Shown piece by piece: positions 17,752-27,371 of a stretch of DNA of 64,000 nucleotides (position 1 is its first letter; every line of letters begins with the position of its first letter). The notes under the pieces are model-generated. The model saw nothing but the letters and a program-made list of their open reading frames with translations. It did not search any database and had not been told where the DNA came from. This DNA comes from PFL42 sp963789825 (lineage in GTDB: Bacteria > Chloroflexota > Anaerolineae > Anaerolineales > E44-bin32): NCBI GenBank assembly GCA_963789825.1, contig CAWBME010000009.1:1-64000 (forward strand), written 5' to 3'. A program made the position numbers and the translations under genes.

Positions 17752-18552
17752 TCATCGCGTGGCCAGGAACCCGCCCACGACTTTGGTCATCACCAGTTTG
17801 CCGTCCCGCGCCAGCCGCCTGGCGGCCGCCTGTCCGATCTGGTCCATCACCCGCTCGAAGTCCTGCTCTCCCTGGAAGAAGGAAGCCCAGATCTTGCGGT
17901 CCTCGTTGAGCGAGGCACGCGTGTAGGCCAGGAACGGCTCGACCGTGTCAAACACCAACGGGTTCTCGAAGACTTCGACCCGCACCTCAGCGAAGCGCTC
18001 CTGGATCGCGGTCAGGATGGCGCTGGCGTAGCGCGAACTGCCCGGCATGGGTGGGATGGGCCGCTGGGTGGCGTCGGAGATCACCTCGTAGAACAGGCGC
18101 TTGTTCTCAGGCATCGGCCCGGTGGTGAACAGCCGGCCGCCGGCCTTCAGCACCCGGTGCATCTCGCCCACGGTGAAGGCCGGGTCGGCGGCATAGTAGA
18201 TGGCGAAGCAGCACGAGACCAGATCGAAATCCGCATCCGGGTGGGGAAACCGCTGGTTGAAGTCCAGGGTCTGGAACTCGATGTGCGCCTCTGCCTGATC
18301 GGCGGCGCGGCGCGCCTGGTCGAGCAGGTCCTTGGAGACATCGCCGCCCACGATATGCGCCTGGCCTGCGAGGTGGCGGTGGTAGGTCAGGCACTGCTTC
18401 CCCGCCCCACAACCAACATCGAGGATGCGCCATCCCTTGGCAGGCCGAAGCAGCTCCAGCATCCACTGGTCGATGTCGCGGCTGCCATACTTCTGGTGGA
18501 TGTCGATGCGCTGCAGCAGATCGCTGGTGGTTTCCTGATACTCGATCTTCAT
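17752..18552 (-). CDS. Class I SAM-dependent methyltransferase
   Basis: The ATG at 18552 (MKIEYQETTSDLLQR) is preferred over an upstream in-frame start because GGAGG lies 9 nt before it. Motif I, ILDVGCGAGKQCLTYH, is near residue 43; motif II (IVGGDVSKDLLDQA) and the post-I segment DFDLVSCCFAIYY follow, giving a standard Rossmann methyltransferase of 266 residues. In this setting it probably O- or N-methylates a sugar of the glycan or a nonulosonate precursor. It sits between a capsule-type transferase and the PIG-L deacetylase. The target is not evident. Confidence 0.82.
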   Translation of the reverse strand: MKIEYQETTSDLLQRIDIHQKYGSRDIDQWMLELLRPAKGWRILDVGCGAGKQCLTYHRHLAGQAHIVGGDVSKDLLDQARRAADQAEAHIEFQTLDFNQRFPHPDADFDLVSCCFAIYYAADPAFTVGEMHRVLKAGGRLFTTGPMPENKRLFYEVISDATQRPIPPMPGSSRYASAILTAIQERFAEVRVEVFENPLVFDTVEPFLAYTRASLNEDRKIWASFFQGEQDFERVMDQIGQAAARRLARDGKLVMTKVVGGFLATR

Positions 18553-18616
18553 TCCGGTTGCCTCCGTATTGGTGTGAGATCCGCCGCTGCCGAATGGCCC
18601 GTTCGCCCCCTTCACC

Positions 18617-20218
18617 CTAGGGGTAACGGAAAGGCTTGCCCTGCAGGATTCCGTCCGCAAGAAGTTGGGCTTCCGCCGAGGCGAGATAGTCCGACGGCTG
18701 GAAGCGCGTCAGCTGCACCATTCCGGGAGCCAGGTCGAACGGCTGCAGGAAGGGAGAGAGATCGATGGAGGCTTTGAAGAGCTCGTCGTGCAGAAAGCGC
18801 CGCGCCTGCACACGTTGGGCCTCGTCGAAGGCGAGCGACGGCGCGTTGAGGAACGCCTGCAGCGTGCGGTCGTAGTCTTGCCGAGCTGGCGGGGAAGGTT
18901 ACGGTCGGCCACTGTGTGAAACGCGCCCGGCCAGCACACAGCACCGGGACGCCCAACAGGGTCGCCTCGAGCCCCACCGAGGAGTTGTAGACCAAGACAA
19001 ACTTCGAGCGCTCGATCAGCGCATACGAGTTGACGTAGTCCGACGGGCCGAAGAAGAAGACGTTCGGCCGTCCGGCAAGGCCGTGCTGGCGGGCCCAGTC
19101 GGCCACGCTCTGCCGGCTGGCTTTGCCTGGGCGGTCCTCGTCGGGATGGGCGCGCACGATGAACAGCGTATCGCCATGCGCCTCGATAACGGTCAGCAGA
19201 TCGTCGAGCCAGGCAAACATGCTCGGGAACAATGTGTTGGCGTGCACTTGGCTGGTGTCGAAGATCACGTTGGTGAAGACGGTGACCGTACTCGGGAAAC
19301 GGCCGAGGGCCTCCAGCAGCGAGGCCGGCAGCGGCTGGATCTCCGGCCAGAAGCGGATCCCCGCCATGCTGAAGCGGCCCTCAAACCGCTCGCCCAGGTA
19401 GGCATCCAGACGGGCGGATTCCTCCGCCTCCAGTTCGAGCCGGGCGGGTGGCTCCAACTGGCGGAACGTCGCCTCCTGGTGGGAGAAGAACGCCGACAAC
19501 GGGCGCAGCCCGACCTCATGCGTGATGACCGGCAGGCCGCTGCGCCGCGCGACCGCGCGCACGGTCGCTTCGGGAAACAACAGTCCATTGAACACGACGA
19601 CCGCTCTCGGCTGCAGCCGATCGATCGTGTCCCGGGCGACCTGCGCCAGGCTGACGGCGGAGGCAAGATACTGGTGCAGAACCTTCCGGACGGGCGGGGT
19701 GTCCTCCAGATCGTGGCGGCGCATCACCCAGCGCAGTGCTGGAAGGCAGATCTCACCCAGCCTCAGCCCATTCCACTCCCACGCCAGCAGCTCCGCCAGG
19801 TTGGCGTGCTCGAGTTCGGCCGTCGGCGCGACGTCCAGCCTCATCGAAGGCGAAGCCCTGATGCGCTCTCCGCCGGAAGGATCGCCTGCGAGAACTGGAC
19901 GCACGCCCTGCAAGGCGGTTGGGCTTGCGGCGCCTCCCAGCGCGTCCCCAGCGGACACTGCAGCATCCCTCGCCGGCAAACGAGTTGAGCGGTCGGCACG
20001 CCCGCCGAGCGCACGGCCCAGCTGGCGAGCAGGCCGAAGGCCGCATTCAAACTCAAGCGGTGGATGCGCGTCGAGGCATTGAAGAACACCACCGGAGCGG
20101 AGTCGCCGGGGGCTGCCGCGGTCTGATCGAGGTGAGCCTGCATGGCGCGCACTTGCCCTTGCAGACGCAGGCGTGCCTGGCGGGTCGCCAGCCGCAGGCG
20201 GAGATCAGCCGGGCGCAT
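18617..20218 (-). CDS. Capsule-polysaccharide-type GT-B transferase (two frameshifts)
   Basis: The protein begins MRPADLRLRLATRQ at 20218, passes a Cys-rich stretch (CRRGMLQC, CRAC), and changes frame near 19848 into LDVAPTAELEHANLAELL. The GT-B C-terminal half has DTLFIVRAHPDEDRPGK, RPNVFFFGPSDYVNSYAL and VLVYNSSVGLEATLLGVPV. These resemble KpsS/KpsC and CDP-glycerol-type transferases. Near 18890 a second shift leads to the C-terminus (DELFKASIDLSPFLQPFDL) ending at 18617. KpsC/KpsS enzymes use CMP-Kdo, so use of a CMP-activated acid is possible next to NeuB and NeuA, but this is inference. Confidence 0.68.
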
Positions 20219-20249
20219 ACTGCCTGAGAGCCGCGCCGGTCATCGCTGG

Positions 20250-21134
20250 CTAGGGGGCCTCGACGCCGAAACGGCGCAGTTTGCGCAGCGACAGTTGCTC
20301 GCTCGCATACACCCGCTTGACGCCGTCGCCCAGCGATTGCTCGGTGACGCGGATGTACTTGACCAGACGCTCGAACCCGCTGGGCTCGACCGAAGCCGCC
20401 TGGTCGCTGCCCCACATCGCCCGGTCGAGGGTGATGTGGCGCTCCACCACACACGCGCCCAGCGCCACGGCCACCGCCGAGGGCACCAGTCCGACCTCAT
20501 GCCCGGAGTAGCCGACCGGGACCTGGAACAGCTCGCGCAACACAGGGATCATGCGCAGGTTGAGCTCCTCCGGCTCGCAGGGATAGGTGCTGGTGGCATG
20601 CGTCAGGATCAGGTTGTCCAACCCCAGTACCTCGACCGCGGCTCGGATCTGGTCCAGCGTGGACATCCCGGTCGAGAGGATCACGGGGCGCCCAGTGCGC
20701 CGCAGATGGCCCAGCAGCCCATGATCGGTCAGCGAGGAGGAAGGCACCTTGTAACACACCGGCTGGAAGGCTTCCATGAAGTCGACCGAGGGCTCATCCC
20801 AGACGGAGGTGAACCACTGGACCCCCTTCCCCCGGCAGTAGCCATCGATCTCCCGGTAGGCCGGTTCATCGAACTCCACCCGGTGCCGGTAGTCCAGGTA
20901 GCTGATGTAGCCCCAAGGGGTGTCGCGCATCTGCTGCCGCTGATTGGGCGGGACGCACAGCTCCGGCGTGCGCTTCTGCAACTTGACGGCATCCGCCCCG
21001 GCATGGACCGCGGCGTCGACCAGCCGCAGGGCGTTCTGCAGATCCCCGTTGTGGTTGATTCCGATCTCAGCGATGATGTAGGCAGGATATCCCTCTCCCA
21101 CTTTCCGCCCGCCGAGCTCAACGACTCTCGTCAT
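20250..21134 (-). CDS. NeuB-family nonulosonate synthase without SAF domain
   Basis: The TIM-barrel of N-acetylneuraminate synthase is complete: YIIAEIGINHNGD near residue 18, the substrate/metal region ADAVKLQKRTPE, ILSTGMSTLDQI, THATSTYPCEPEELN and VGYSGHEVG. It condenses phosphoenolpyruvate with an N-acyl-mannosamine-type (or 6-phosphate) sugar. At 294 residues it stops where the C-terminal SAF (antifreeze-like) domain should begin, although the frame is otherwise clean and has a normal stop. It lies 3 nt downstream of the NeuA-phosphatase fusion and shows GAGGTGAAG before its ATG, so the pair is co-expressed. Confidence 0.85.
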   Translation of the reverse strand: MTRVVELGGRKVGEGYPAYIIAEIGINHNGDLQNALRLVDAAVHAGADAVKLQKRTPELCVPPNQRQQMRDTPWGYISYLDYRHRVEFDEPAYREIDGYCRGKGVQWFTSVWDEPSVDFMEAFQPVCYKVPSSSLTDHGLLGHLRRTGRPVILSTGMSTLDQIRAAVEVLGLDNLILTHATSTYPCEPEELNLRMIPVLRELFQVPVGYSGHEVGLVPSAVAVALGACVVERHITLDRAMWGSDQAASVEPSGFERLVKYIRVTEQSLGDGVKRVYASEQLSLRKLRRFGVEAP

Positions 21135-21137
21135 TCT

Positions 21138-22369
21138 TCACCTCAGCTGGCTATTGGCCAGGATAAGCTCACACAGTTCGCGCACCGCGCCGCGGCCTCC
21201 GGGCGCGCCCAGCACGTAGTCCGCCGCAGCCCGCACGGCGGGCGTGGCATCGGCCACGGCGACCGCCCATCCGGCGATCGGGAAACAGGGCAGATCATTC
21301 AGATCGTTGCCAACGTAGATCACTTCTTCACTGACGATGCCCATCCGCTGGAGAAGACCTTCCAGCGCCGGCGCCTTGTCGCTCACGCCCTGGACTGCTT
21401 CGATGCCCAGCTTGCGACAGCGGGCAGTGACGACGGGGTTGGTTTCGGAGGAGAGCACAACCGCCTCGATCCCCGCCGCGCGCAGACGGGCAATGCCCAT
21501 GCCATCGGCCCGGCTGGCTGCCACGCTCTCCACGCCGGCTTCGTCCACCCAGACGCGATCGTCCGTCAGCACCCCGTCGAAGTCCATCACGAGCAGGCGG
21601 ACTTGCTCGGGCAGGGCGCGCCGCCCAGGCCCCGGAAGTACCACCTCCAACTCGCCGCTCGTGAGCAGCCACTCGCCCCGCTGCCAGTCGCGCAAGGTGT
21701 CGATGTCGAGCGTGTAGGCAGCGTCGATGATCACGGGCAGGATGATCTCGCCGCTCATCGACCCGCCTTCCACGATCGTCGTTCGCCGGACAACGTCGAT
21801 GTGACCGGTCTGCCAGTAGGTTGGAGGCAGGGCCTGGCGCGGCGCGTTGTACGGCTCGGCGATTCCCCTCACGCGCAGCAGGGGAACCAGTCGCTCATCC
21901 TTCGAGATGTGCCACATCTTGTGCGGGTTCTGCCCGGAGGGCACAACCCCCCGAACCGAGTCCGCTTCCGCGTGAGTCGCCAGCAGCGACACTGCCGCGA
22001 TCGACCAGGCCAGGCGGCCGGATCGGGGAGGTGGGGCGAAGCTGCACCACCAGCTCGGGCATGAAGCCCTCGTGTTCGGCCAGCCAGGACAGGGCGTGTT
22101 GGAAGACCGGCAGGTCGGTGGTCTCGTCGGCCGCCAACTCCGCCGGTCGCAGGAAGGGCACCTCGGCGCCATAGCTGCCGGGCGACCTCGGCGATCTCCA
22201 CGTCGTCGGTGCTGACGATCACCCGCTTGACCGTTTGCGCCTGCAGGCCGGCGGCGATGCTGTAGGCCAGCAGCGGGTGACCGGCGAACATGCGGAGATT
22301 CTTGCGGGGGATCGACTTCGACCCGCCGCGGGCGGGGACGATGGCGATGACCTGCGCCGCGTCTACCAT
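21138..22369 (-). CDS. CMP-nonulosonate synthetase fused to KdsC-like HAD phosphatase
   Basis: The N-terminus (MVDAAQVIAIVPARGGSKSI) is the CTP-binding motif of NeuA. After frame changes near 22175 and 22005 the cytidylyltransferase domain continues (LVVQLRPTSPIRPP, YWQTGHIDVV). From about residue 240 a HAD domain follows with catalytic DXD in VMDFDGVLTDD, Ser in VLSSETNP, Lys in SDKAPALEGLL and VGNDLNDLPCF, all four HAD motifs intact. Animal CMP-sialate synthetases share this architecture. An active phosphatase beside NeuB suggests a route through a 9-phosphate intermediate. No NeuC-type epimerase is visible in the window. Confidence 0.83.
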
Positions 22370-23185
22370 GCCGTCCAGCCTCCGTCGACCACCAGGTTGG
22401 CGCCCGTCATGTAGGAGGAAGCATCGGAAGCGAGGAACAAGAGCGCCCCATTCATTTCGTCCTTGCGCGCCATCCGGCCGAGGACGGTGCGGGCGCTGTA
22501 GTTGCGTACGAACTCTTCGTCATGGTCGTTGAACACCCCGCCGGGTGTCAGGGCGTTCACCCGGATGCCGCGATCGCCGTAGTACGTGGCCAGATAGCGG
22601 GTCAATCCAAGCATGCCGGCCTTGGTCACCGAGTAGTAGACCGGCTTGAAGCGCGCCGCTTCTCCCGGCCGCTGATAGATGCGCTGGTCCGGTCCCACCA
22701 GGCCGTAGGTGGAGCACAGGTTGATGATCGAGCCACCGCCCTGGGCCAGCATGGGCGGAGTGGCCGCCTGCGCGCACAGGAAGGAGCCGGTCAGGTTGAC
22801 AGCGAGCGCCGCGTTCCAGGCCTCGAGCGGGAAGTCCTCGAAGGCGCCTGCCGGGCGATCGCTGTGCTCCCGGTCGAACTTCGGATCGAGCGCAGCACTG
22901 TTCACCAGGATGTCCAGCCGGCCGAAGGCGGAGAGACAGGCCTGAACCAGCGCGGTGACTGAGTTGGGCGAGGTGATGTCGACTTCCACGGCCAGGGTCC
23001 GCAGCCCTTCGGCACCGCAATCGGTCGGCCGCCGCTCGCGCCGCGTCGCCCATCCGGTCGGCAATCACGACCGAGGCGCCGGCCTGCGCCAGGGTGCGGC
23101 AGAACTCGGCGCCCAGCAACCCGGCGCCTCCTGTCACGATGGCCGCCTTTCCCGACAGGTCGAACTTGTCCAGCACCGAACTCAT
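22363..23185 (-). CDS. Short-chain dehydrogenase/reductase (one frameshift)
   Basis: The start at 23185 (MSSVLDKFDLSGKAAIVTGG) follows a perfect AGGAGG. The cofactor motif TGGAGLLGAEF, the structural LVNSAAL, the catalytic Ser in IINLCSTYGL, Tyr-Lys in YYSVTKAGM and the closing MTGANLVVDGGWT are all present, giving a classical SDR of about 270 residues. The frame changes near 23035. The gene overlaps the start of the NeuA-phosphatase gene by 7 nt. SDRs of this type occur in nonulosonate clusters, where they oxidise or reduce the sugar or its precursor. Substrate unknown. Confidence 0.8.
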
Positions 23186-23263
23186 CCTGCCTCCTCGGTC
23201 TTCCCCATCCGCCACCCTCGCGGCCCAGCCGGATCGCTGCGGTTGCTCGCCGATTTCGATCGC

Positions 23264-23640
23264 CTAGCCTGACTCATCCGTCTTCCCGGTGCCACTCTCA
23301 TCCTTGACGACATCCACCGGCCGCTCTTTGACTTGCTGAGAGATCAGGCCCACATACACGCCGACGGTGCTGATCGTGAGCACCAGCACCCCCCCATCAC
23401 CAGCAGTACGAACATCAGCGAGCTCCAGCCGGGGACCAGACCCTCACCGCCACGCGTCAACCAGGCGGACGCCACCCACGCAGCCTCGGCACACGCCATC
23501 AGCAGAAACAGCACTCCAGCCAGCAGTCCCAAGTACACCGGGACCAGAGAGAAAGAAAACAACGCCTCCATACCCAGGCGCGCCATTTTGCGCAGGGAGT
23601 ACGTCGAGCCGTGGAGTGTGCCCTGCCCCCTTCCGCCTGC
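23264..23640 (-). pseudogene. C-terminal remnant of a GtrB-like GT2
   Basis: The translation contains STYSLRKMARLGMEALFSFS, two membrane helices (LVPVYLGLLAGVLFLLMAC and SSLMFVLLVMGG), and after a frame change at a run of seven C (23389-23395) continues VLVLTISTVGVYVGLISQQV to a TAG at 23264. This matches the tail of GtrB/DPM1-like transferases, where the catalytic domain ends just before the first helix. No catalytic GT-A domain precedes it; the upstream Gfo/Idh gene ends at 23664. Either the first two thirds of the gene was deleted, or the assembly lost a segment here. A small self-standing membrane protein is a weaker alternative. Confidence 0.6.
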
Positions 23641-23663
23641 CCCCGGCGCGCGGCGTACGCCTG

Positions 23664-24713
23664 TCAGCCATCCCCCACCTCTCTTCTGGGCAACAGGGTC
23701 CGAGCCCTCAGCTGTTCGTTCGCTCCGAAGGAGAGCGGGGCTGACCGCCGCCCTGCCTCAATCGCCGCCAGGGCCACGTGCAGGCACGCAATGCCTTCCT
23801 GGATGCCGGCGAGTGGAGCGGCATCCTTCTCCACGACGTCTCGGAAGTGGCGCATCTCCTCCAGGAAGAGATGATTCCGTTCAAATCCCTGCGGTGCTGA
23901 ATCCATCTGCCAGTTGCCGGTGGCCTGCGTCCACCACCGCAGCGTATGGGCCAGGAAATCACATTCCGCAGTGCCCTCTGTCCCGACGATCTCGAGACGG
24001 TGTACTGGAGGGCGCTGCGCATAGTTCAGGTGAACATTCGACATCGTCCCGGAGGGATGCTCAAGCAAGACTTCCGCCATTCCCTCCACACCTTGGAGGT
24101 CCAGGTGGGGCAAGAGGGCGGTTCTTGCCACAAGCCCCTCGGGCTCCCCGAAGAGCAGGTTCAGGTAATCGAAGGGATGGCACAATGTCAGCAAGGCCCC
24201 GCCGCCGAGGTCGGCTCGAGCGGAGTAGCTGGCGCGATGATCCTCCCACGGGTGCCAACCCGGGAGGTATTCTCCATATTGGGCGCGGGCGTGCAGCGGT
24301 TGACCCAATGCGCCGCTCGATATCAACCCCCGAAGCCGACTCAGGCACGGATGAAAGCGGAACTGGAAGCCCACCAGGATCCGGGAGCCGGAGGCCGCGG
24401 CAATTCTCGCTAGATCCGCTACCCCTTGCATCGAGTGCGAGACGGGCTTCTCCAGCAGCAGGTGACATCCGGCCTCCGCGGCTGGGATCGCCACGTCCAG
24501 GTGATGGGCGGTGGGATTGGCGATGATCACCGCCTGCGGTCGCAGGTCGAGCGCTCTCTCGAGCGTGTCGACGGCGGGCAGGCCGGCGAGCTCGGCTTCA
24601 GGCAGCGTGCTCCTGCCGCTGCGAAGCAGGATGATGTCCGACTCGCCGAGCGCCTGCAGGTTGCGCAGATGGCGGCGGCCGATCGAGCCCAGCCCGGCGA
24701 TCAGTGTGCGCAT
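23664..24713 (-). CDS. Gfo/Idh/MocA-family sugar oxidoreductase
   Basis: This intact 349-residue protein starts MRTLIAGLGSIGRRHLRNLQ, a Rossmann NAD(P)-binding motif, and has the family signature EKPVSHS near residue 90 with the catalytic Lys. A conserved YCHPFDY-like segment (LCHPFDYLNLLFG) lies near residue 180. Such enzymes oxidise or reduce ring carbons of sugars or nucleotide sugars; in surface-glycan clusters they often make 3-keto or uronic-acid derivatives. It follows a capsule-type GT by about 226 nt in which I see no gene or clear promoter. Substrate unknown. Confidence 0.85.
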   Translation of the reverse strand: MRTLIAGLGSIGRRHLRNLQALGESDIILLRSGRSTLPEAELAGLPAVDTLERALDLRPQAVIIANPTAHHLDVAIPAAEAGCHLLLEKPVSHSMQGVADLARIAAASGSRILVGFQFRFHPCLSRLRGLISSGALGQPLHARAQYGEYLPGWHPWEDHRASYSARADLGGGALLTLCHPFDYLNLLFGEPEGLVARTALLPHLDLQGVEGMAEVLLEHPSGTMSNVHLNYAQRPPVHRLEIVGTEGTAECDFLAHTLRWWTQATGNWQMDSAPQGFERNHLFLEEMRHFRDVVEKDAAPLAGIQEGIACLHVALAAIEAGRRSAPLSFGANEQLRARTLLPRREVGDG

Positions 24714-24939
24714 GCTGAGTTTCGTGGTCGTGCTCGGTCAGTCACTGGTCAACGCCTCGCCCACAAGAACGCCGAGTTGGGAGCGGCGCCCGATTTCCCG
24801 GAGTTACCCGCAGTCCCCGCCGCGAATGCTCGGGTCCCTTCAAGTCCGGCCGATGCGCATGCGATCTCGCGGCGCTGAAGTCGGGCGGGCCTCGGTCGCG
24901 TCTGCATGGGCTGCGCGGGCCCGGAGGAGGCTCGAGGAA

Positions 24940-26427
24940 TCACGCGCCAACCACCCGGTTCGACGCCCTCTGCAGGAGACGGGCGAGGTGTTCCCCTGTC
25001 CGCCGTCCGGCGCTTCCATCGGTGTAGGTGATCTCGCGCTGAACGAAGGCCTGTCGCGCCGGGTGCTGAGCATCCGGCTGTGCAAGGCCAGCGACAATCG
25101 CCTGTCGCACTTCGGCCAGGTCGTGCGCCACCCATCCGGCGCCGGCCTGGCGAAAGCGGTCGTGCGTCGGCCAGTCTCCGATGCGGGACAGCGGAAGGGA
25201 GTACTTGCGCGGCGTCGCCCATCCACCGGGAGCATCGAGGCAGACACTCACGATCGGGCGATCATGGATGGCGGCTTCGACCACCATGGTCGAGTAGACC
25301 GTCAGGAACACATCGGCGTGCGCCATCATCGAGGTCTTCTCCGGCATATCCTCCCCGGAGTAGTAGCCGAGCTCCCCTCCCAGGGGGACCGGCTGCACCA
25401 CATGCACGTGGGGGAGGCTGCGCGCCAACGCCTGGATGCGCTCACGCTCCCCGGCGAACAGGTGATTGTCCATGAAGTGGTTCGGATGCAGCCGGACCAG
25501 GAGTTGGCAGGGTTCCCCCAATGCCTCCTCGGCGACCAGGCGCGCCAGCGATTCGACATTCTGGTAGTTGGGCGAGAAGCTTACGAAGGAGCAAGCGTAG
25601 CACAGCAACCTCCGCCCGCGATCGAGGCCATGCTGGGCGAAGTACTCCTCGCGGGGCACCACCCATGACCGGCGGAAGTACCCATCGTAGGACGGGATCC
25701 CGCCGATGTGGATCTGCTCCGTTCCCCAATCGGAACCCAACCTCAGCTCGTCGGCCTGCAGCTGAGACCAGCAGGTGACGAAGTTCACCGGCGCACCGGG
25801 CAGACTGTAGCTGCTCGGGTTGTCCCACCCAACAATCGCCGCCGCCGTCGGGATGCCGAGGGCGGCTGCCTCCCGGAGCAGGTAGCGATCGAGCCTCCAG
25901 CCGGCTGTGCTGGCCACAACCAGTCCCGGCCGATAGCGCTCGAACAGATCGCGGTACAGCTGCGGCGTGTAGCGCCCTTGAGCGGCGACCAGCCTGCGGC
26001 GGGCACTGGCCGACCGGCGCAGGGCGGCGATCGCCAGCCAGGCGAGCGGCATCCAGATCCGGCGCCGGTTGGGCTCCTCGACCGCCACCTGCTCGATGTA
26101 GCTATCCATGGCGCGGGTATTGATGCGGCGCGAGCTGCCAACCCGACGCAGGAAGTGCAGCCACCACTGCCGCTCGGGATCCACCCGAGCGGCGTACTCG
26201 CGCGCCGCACCCATGCGCAGGCCTTCGACGATCAGGCCGGGTCGCTGAAAGCGATGGGCAATTTGGCTGACCAGGCCATCATCGGTGAGCAACACCACCC
26301 GGATCCCCTGCGCCAGCAGGGTGTCGACAACGTCGCTCTGCAGGAAGTAGACCACCGCCAGCCCGTGATCGGCGACGACGAAGGCTGTGGGAGGTGCAGC
26401 GGGGAGGCTCGAACGGTCAGCGGCCAT
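24940..26427 (-). CDS. GT-B transferase, CDP-glycerol/capsule type
   Basis: The ATG at 26427 (MAADRSSLPAAPPTAFVV) overlaps the upstream GT2 by 11 nt and is preferred over one 108 nt further upstream. The protein of 495 residues has two Rossmann-like halves. The second shows LLVRLHPNHFMDNHLF, then MPEKTSMMAHADVFLTVYST and VEAAIHDRPIVSVC, typical of CDP-glycerol glycerophosphotransferase-like and capsule GT-B enzymes where the His and the ST-EA segment bind the donor. It is soluble and intact. Its donor could be a CDP-alditol or a CMP-sugar; the sequence does not decide. Confidence 0.7.
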   Translation of the reverse strand: MAADRSSLPAAPPTAFVVADHGLAVVYFLQSDVVDTLLAQGIRVVLLTDDGLVSQIAHRFQRPGLIVEGLRMGAAREYAARVDPERQWWLHFLRRVGSSRRINTRAMDSYIEQVAVEEPNRRRIWMPLAWLAIAALRRSASARRRLVAAQGRYTPQLYRDLFERYRPGLVVASTAGWRLDRYLLREAAALGIPTAAAIVGWDNPSSYSLPGAPVNFVTCWSQLQADELRLGSDWGTEQIHIGGIPSYDGYFRRSWVVPREEYFAQHGLDRGRRLLCYACSFVSFSPNYQNVESLARLVAEEALGEPCQLLVRLHPNHFMDNHLFAGERERIQALARSLPHVHVVQPVPLGGELGYYSGEDMPEKTSMMAHADVFLTVYSTMVVEAAIHDRPIVSVCLDAPGGWATPRKYSLPLSRIGDWPTHDRFRQAGAGWVAHDLAEVRQAIVAGLAQPDAQHPARQAFVQREITYTDGSAGRRTGEHLARLLQRASNRVVGA

Positions 26428-27370
26428 AGTACCAGCGGAAGATGCGATCGTGGATCCCGAGCAAGACCCGACGCACTGGAGCGAAGTGAAGCAGGCGCCG
26501 CCGCAAGGCCGGACGCTTGGGCGGACCCTGACCAAGGGAGACCGAATCCGCCGGCGGTGTGTTGCTCATGTTCATCGCCAGCGGTTCGCAGGTCATCAGG
26601 CGCAGCAAGCCGGCTTCGTTCACGCGTTGGTCAAGCTGTCGGACCTGCCCCAAGGGGCGGTCCATCTCGAAAGGAAGGAACGGCTGCAGCACCGACTTGA
26701 AGGCGACGAACTGCCAGTGTGAGGCGCCCACCTGAGCGGTCAACCCCCGGTAGGTCAGACGAGTGTCGTGCGTCGACTGGTAGCGCTGGCGGATCAAGGC
26801 CTCGTCCTGCCCCAGGCTCAGGTCGAAGTCCCGGAAGACCTCCCACGGGATGAACTGACCGCGCTCGACCTGGACGTCCGGGTTCTGCTCCGCCCAACCG
26901 AGAGTCGCCGTGGTGAACTCATCCGGTGTGCGAAATGGCCGGCTGGTCACCATGCCCACCTTGGGATAGGTGTCGAGCAGGCGCACCGAGGCAGACAGCC
27001 AGCCGGGCGAGAAGAGGGCATCGCTGTCCGTGTAAGCCAGCACCTCACCGGGCGCAGCCGGGAAGAGGATGTTCCATGCGCCGCCCTTGCCAAGGTTCGC
27101 AGCGGAGAGAAACAACATCTGGATCCGGCCGGCGTCGAATGCCCCGCGCAAGAAGGTCCGCACTTCGACGCAGCTTCCATTGTCGAAGACCAGCAGGTCA
27201 TGCGGCAGGTCGGTGTTGCGCCACAGGCTCTCCAGACAGGCCTGAATGACCTCGAGGCTTCGGGCGAAGTAGCCGCCCAGAAATGGGGCGTAGGTCAGGA
27301 CTGCCACGGTGATCCGTTCGGGCCTGGCAACTTCATGCACGAATTTGGCGGGGTTCTGTCCCAGTCTCAC
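26417..27370 (-). CDS. Family 2 glycosyltransferase
   Basis: A GT-A fold is shown by ITVAVLTYAPFLGGYF, then LLVFDNGSC, AANLGKGGAWN and the DXD-like YTDSDALF. Near residue 240 is VGASHWQFVAFKSVLQPFLP, seen in small GT2 proteins of polysaccharide loci. The GTG at 27370 is chosen because it lies directly after the TGA of the preceding gene; an ATG further upstream would overlap that gene by more than 100 nt. The product of about 317 residues is soluble with a basic C-terminus and probably elongates the glycan on the cytoplasmic side. Confidence 0.78.
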   Translation of the reverse strand: MRLGQNPAKFVHEVARPERITVAVLTYAPFLGGYFARSLEVIQACLESLWRNTDLPHDLLVFDNGSCVEVRTFLRGAFDAGRIQMLFLSAANLGKGGAWNILFPAAPGEVLAYTDSDALFSPGWLSASVRLLDTYPKVGMVTSRPFRTPDEFTTATLGWAEQNPDVQVERGQFIPWEVFRDFDLSLGQDEALIRQRYQSTHDTRLTYRGLTAQVGASHWQFVAFKSVLQPFLPFEMDRPLGQVRQLDQRVNEAGLLRLMTCEPLAMNMSNTPPADSVSLGQGPPKRPALRRRLLHFAPVRRVLLGIHDRIFRWYYGR

Positions 27371-27371
27371 G

